Source: Pseudomonadota bacterium (GTDB lineage Bacteria; Pseudomonadota; Alphaproteobacteria; Sphingomonadales; Sphingomonadaceae). From it: a stretch of 14,188 nucleotides of DNA. The position numbers and the translations under genes are program-made. Within the stretch, counting starts at the first letter, position 1, and each line of letters opens with the position of its first letter. The stretch lies in NCBI GenBank assembly GCA_023432995.1, contig JAEZES010000200.1, positions 1-14,188 on the forward strand, read 5' to 3'. This document shows positions 12,541 to 14,188 of the stretch, one piece after another. The notes below the pieces were generated by a model, which saw only the letters and a list, made by a program, of their open reading frames with translations, ran no database searches and was not told where the DNA came from.

Positions 12541-13712
12541 CGGAACAGATTGAACTGGCGGTGGAGCGTGTAGTCGATCACCGCCACCAGGAACAGCGCG
12601 AGGCGCCAGCGCATGCGGTTCCACCACGTCGCCCGCTGGGCATGGATGGCCGGGGTGATCTCTCGCGAAGCGACGATCAGGTCGTCCATGTACTGCCGCA
12701 GCCGTCGCGCCAGTCCAGCGTCCTCGATGAACAGCACGATTTCGAGGTTGATGTAGAGGCTGCGGGCATCGAAGTTGGCGCTGCCGAGATAGACCGCGTC
12801 GTCGAGCACGATCAGCTTGGTGTGCAGCCGGCACGGCTGGAACTCCCAGATGCGCACCCCCGCCTCGAGCAGCCGGCCGTAATAGGCTCTCGCCGCGCGA
12901 ATCGTCACCGCGTGGTCGGACTTGGCCGGCAGCAGGATGCGGGTCCGCCCCTTGGCAGCGATCGCGCGGATGCGCTTGGACAAGCGTCGCGACGGCGAGA
13001 AGTAGGCCGTGATCAGGTCTAGACGGTCGCCCTCGACGAGGTCCTGGCTGACCAGCCGCGCCCAGCTCGACAGCCGCAAGGTCGGCCCGCCGATCAGCAG
13101 CCGCACGGGGCCGGTGCCGCCGTTCCATTCCCTCACTCGCCGCCGGATACCCCGGAACTGCGCTTTGGGATGCGTGACCCATGCCTCGAGCTGGTCGAAC
13201 CAGGCCTCGATCCGCTCGACGACCGGCCCCTCGACCGTGAAGCCGAGATCGCTCCACCCTTCCTCGCCCGGGACCGCGAAATAGGTGTTCTCGACGTTGA
13301 ACCCGCCGAGCATCGCCACCCGCCCGTCGGCGACGACCAGCTTCTGGTGGTTGCGGATCAGGTAGCCGCGGGTCAGTCGCGGGAGGAAGCAGCAGAAGTG
13401 GCCGCCCGCCTCGACCAGCGATGCAAAGAACGCTTCGCCGGCGTCGGCGCCGAACCCGTCGACGATGACGCGCACGTCGACTCCGCGCCGCGCAGCTTCG
13501 ACCAGCGCGTCGCGCACGGCCTCGCCGCTCTCGTCGGTGGCGAAGATGTAGAACGCGATCTTGAGCGAGCGCTCGGCGCCGGAGATGAGACCGAGCAGGG
13601 CGTCGAACCGCTCGCGCCCCCCGGGATAGAAGGCCAGCGCGTGGCCTTGCGCCTCGACCGAGAACGGGCGCGGATCGCAGTACTCACCGCTCGGCGCGTC
13701 GCTGTCGGCCAT
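12537..13712 (-). CDS. Phospholipase D / cardiolipin-synthase-like protein
   Basis: A 391-residue protein of the phospholipase D superfamily with two HKD half-sites. The first is NHQKLVVADGRVAMLGGFN (His122, Lys124, Asp129), the second LHTKLIVLDDAVYLGSANFD (His297, Lys299, Asp304); both are complete, so it should be catalytic. Such enzymes make cardiolipin by joining phosphatidylglycerol with another phospholipid, or transfer phosphatidyl groups. Unlike ClsA it lacks two N-terminal membrane helices, so it is closer to ClsB-type or related proteins. A hydrophobic, basic C-terminal segment (MRWRLALFLVAVIDYTLHR, about 367-385) may attach it to the membrane. It is convergent with dnaB and divergent from rpoZ. 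A -10-like TACAAG 11 nt before the ATG suggests a leaderless transcript, although AAGG in the same place could be a weak Shine-Dalgarno. Confidence 0.88.
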   Translation of the reverse strand: MADSDAPSGEYCDPRPFSVEAQGHALAFYPGGRERFDALLGLISGAERSLKIAFYIFATDESGEAVRDALVEAARRGVDVRVIVDGFGADAGEAFFASLVEAGGHFCCFLPRLTRGYLIRNHQKLVVADGRVAMLGGFNVENTYFAVPGEEGWSDLGFTVEGPVVERIEAWFDQLEAWVTHPKAQFRGIRRRVREWNGGTGPVRLLIGGPTLRLSSWARLVSQDLVEGDRLDLITAYFSPSRRLSKRIRAIAAKGRTRILLPAKSDHAVTIRAARAYYGRLLEAGVRIWEFQPCRLHTKLIVLDDAVYLGSANFDARSLYINLEIVLFIEDAGLARRLRQYMDDLIVASREITPAIHAQRATWWNRMRWRLALFLVAVIDYTLHRQFNLFR

Positions 13713-13717
13713 GCGGC

Positions 13718-13745
13718 CTTGTAGCGCCTTCGCACCGGGTGGAAA
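13718..13745 (-). promoter_or_regulatory. Candidate leaderless promoter of the PLD-like gene
   Basis: On the minus strand TTTCCA (13740-13745) and TACAAG (13718-13723) are 16 nt apart, each matching 4 of 6 consensus positions. The -10 is preceded by GC, giving GCTACAAG. Its first T lies 11 nt before the A of the ATG, so the transcript would start at the start codon. It lies back to back with the rpoZ promoter. Confidence 0.32.
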
Positions 13746-13747
13746 CC

Positions 13748-13776
13748 TTGACTTGCCGGTGCCCGGCGCCTAAGTG
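13748..13776 (+). promoter_or_regulatory. Candidate rpoZ promoter
   Basis: TTGACT (13748-13753) is a strong -35 element. After 17 nt comes TAAGTG (13771-13776), a weak -10 preceded by CC. TTGACTTG is shared with the candidate rpmJ promoter. The predicted leader of about 32 nt contains GGAG at 13805-13808, correctly placed for the rpoZ ATG. Confidence 0.45.
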
Positions 13777-13814
13777 GCGCGCTTTCCGAACAACCCGCAT
13801 TTCCGGAGTGCCCC

Positions 13815-14159
13815 ATGGCGCGCGTTACTGTCGAAGATTGCGTCGACAAGGTTCCCAACCGTTTCGACCTGGTGCTGCTTGCCTCGCAGCGTGCGCGCGA
13901 GATCTCGGGCGGCGCCGAGCTGACCATCGACCGCGACCGCGACAAGAACCCGGTGGTCGCCCTGCGCGAGATCGCCGAGCAGACGGTGCGGCCGAAGCAG
14001 CTTCACGAGAGCCTCGTCCAGTCGCTGCAGCGCGTGCTGCCCGACGAGGAGGACGAGGCGGATGAGATCGGCTCGCTGAGCCAGTCGGCCGAGGCGATGC
14101 GCCTGTCGGCCGCGGCCCCGGCCCGCTCGAATTCGGTCGGCGGCGACTACGACGCCTGA
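13815..14159 (+). CDS. rpoZ: RNA polymerase omega subunit
   Basis: A 114-residue omega subunit, which chaperones the beta' subunit into RNA polymerase and in many bacteria forms part of a ppGpp-binding site. The N-terminal MARVTVEDCVDKVPNRFDLV and LLASQRAREIS (21-31) are the family signature, followed by KNPVVALREIA (44-54), also conserved. The tail from about 77 is acidic (DEEDEADE) and then rich in Ser and Ala, as in other alphaproteobacterial omegas. GGAG lies 6 nt before the ATG. The gene is divergent from the PLD-like gene; 29 nt of downstream sequence remain in the window, too little to show whether a relA/spoT gene follows. Confidence 0.96.
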   Translation: MARVTVEDCVDKVPNRFDLVLLASQRAREISGGAELTIDRDRDKNPVVALREIAEQTVRPKQLHESLVQSLQRVLPDEEDEADEIGSLSQSAEAMRLSAAAPARSNSVGGDYDA

Positions 14160-14188
14160 GCCGGTCGCAGACCGATCACCGACAAGGC

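Noticed and set aside
14162..14174. Hairpin CGGTC-GCA-GACCG after rpoZ as terminator
   Set aside because: Only five base pairs, a triloop and no T-run.
1..14188. Mobile element, defence island, CRISPR, biosynthetic cluster
   Set aside because: No transposase, integrase, toxin-antitoxin, restriction or direct-repeat array was seen; codon use and composition look uniform across the window.

Overview
This is a GC-rich, densely packed chromosomal window, most likely from an alphaproteobacterium of the order Sphingomonadales (Sphingomonas/Erythrobacter-like). The assignment rests on remembered family resemblance, not on a search. It is supported by the UPF0262 protein (an alphaproteobacterial family), an RNA polymerase omega with an acidic/Ser-Ala tail, a zinc-free L36, a replicative helicase with an acidic insert near its C-terminus, and TTGAC-type promoters with weak -10 boxes. 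I see no tRNA, rRNA, CRISPR array, insertion sequence, phage gene or attachment site. No gap between genes exceeds 300 bases; the longest is about 160.

Layout. 1-192 (minus): rpmJ (zinc-free L36), then the 5' end of a HAD-like hydrolase. 305-1312 (minus): galE, ended by a clear intrinsic terminator that also lies immediately before rpmJ. 1415-3135 (plus): a DUF4136-like lipoprotein overlapping by 4 nt a cytosolic-carboxypeptidase-like M14 peptidase. 3132-3539 (minus): a small secreted protein whose stop codon shares CTAG with the M14 stop. 3703-7312 (plus): a class V aminotransferase, an M48 metalloprotease lipoprotein with a LysM-like tail, and an Amj/DUF2837 lipid II flippase homologue. 7316-10875 (minus): a probable operon, in transcription order UPF0262, a GH25-like membrane-anchored protein with degenerate catalytic motifs, cytidine deaminase, a lone tatA, a Rieske oxygenase and an 84-aa membrane protein. 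11004-12509 (plus): dnaB. 12537-13712 (minus): a two-HKD phospholipase D/cardiolipin-synthase-like protein. 13815-14159 (plus): rpoZ.

How the genes fit together. The window is mainly housekeeping. It covers information processing (L36, omega, DnaB), envelope biology (GalE, Amj, M48 protease, PLD-like enzyme, lipoprotein, TatA, GH25-like protein) and small-molecule metabolism (aminotransferase, cytidine deaminase, Rieske oxygenase, M14 peptidase). I did not find a new multi-gene defence or mobile system. The points most worth checking are a terminator-like hairpin in the leader of rpmJ, the altered active site of the GH25-like protein, two adjacent DnaA-box-like nonamers before dnaB, genes without Shine-Dalgarno sequences that have -10-like boxes at leaderless spacing, and a tatA without tatBC.
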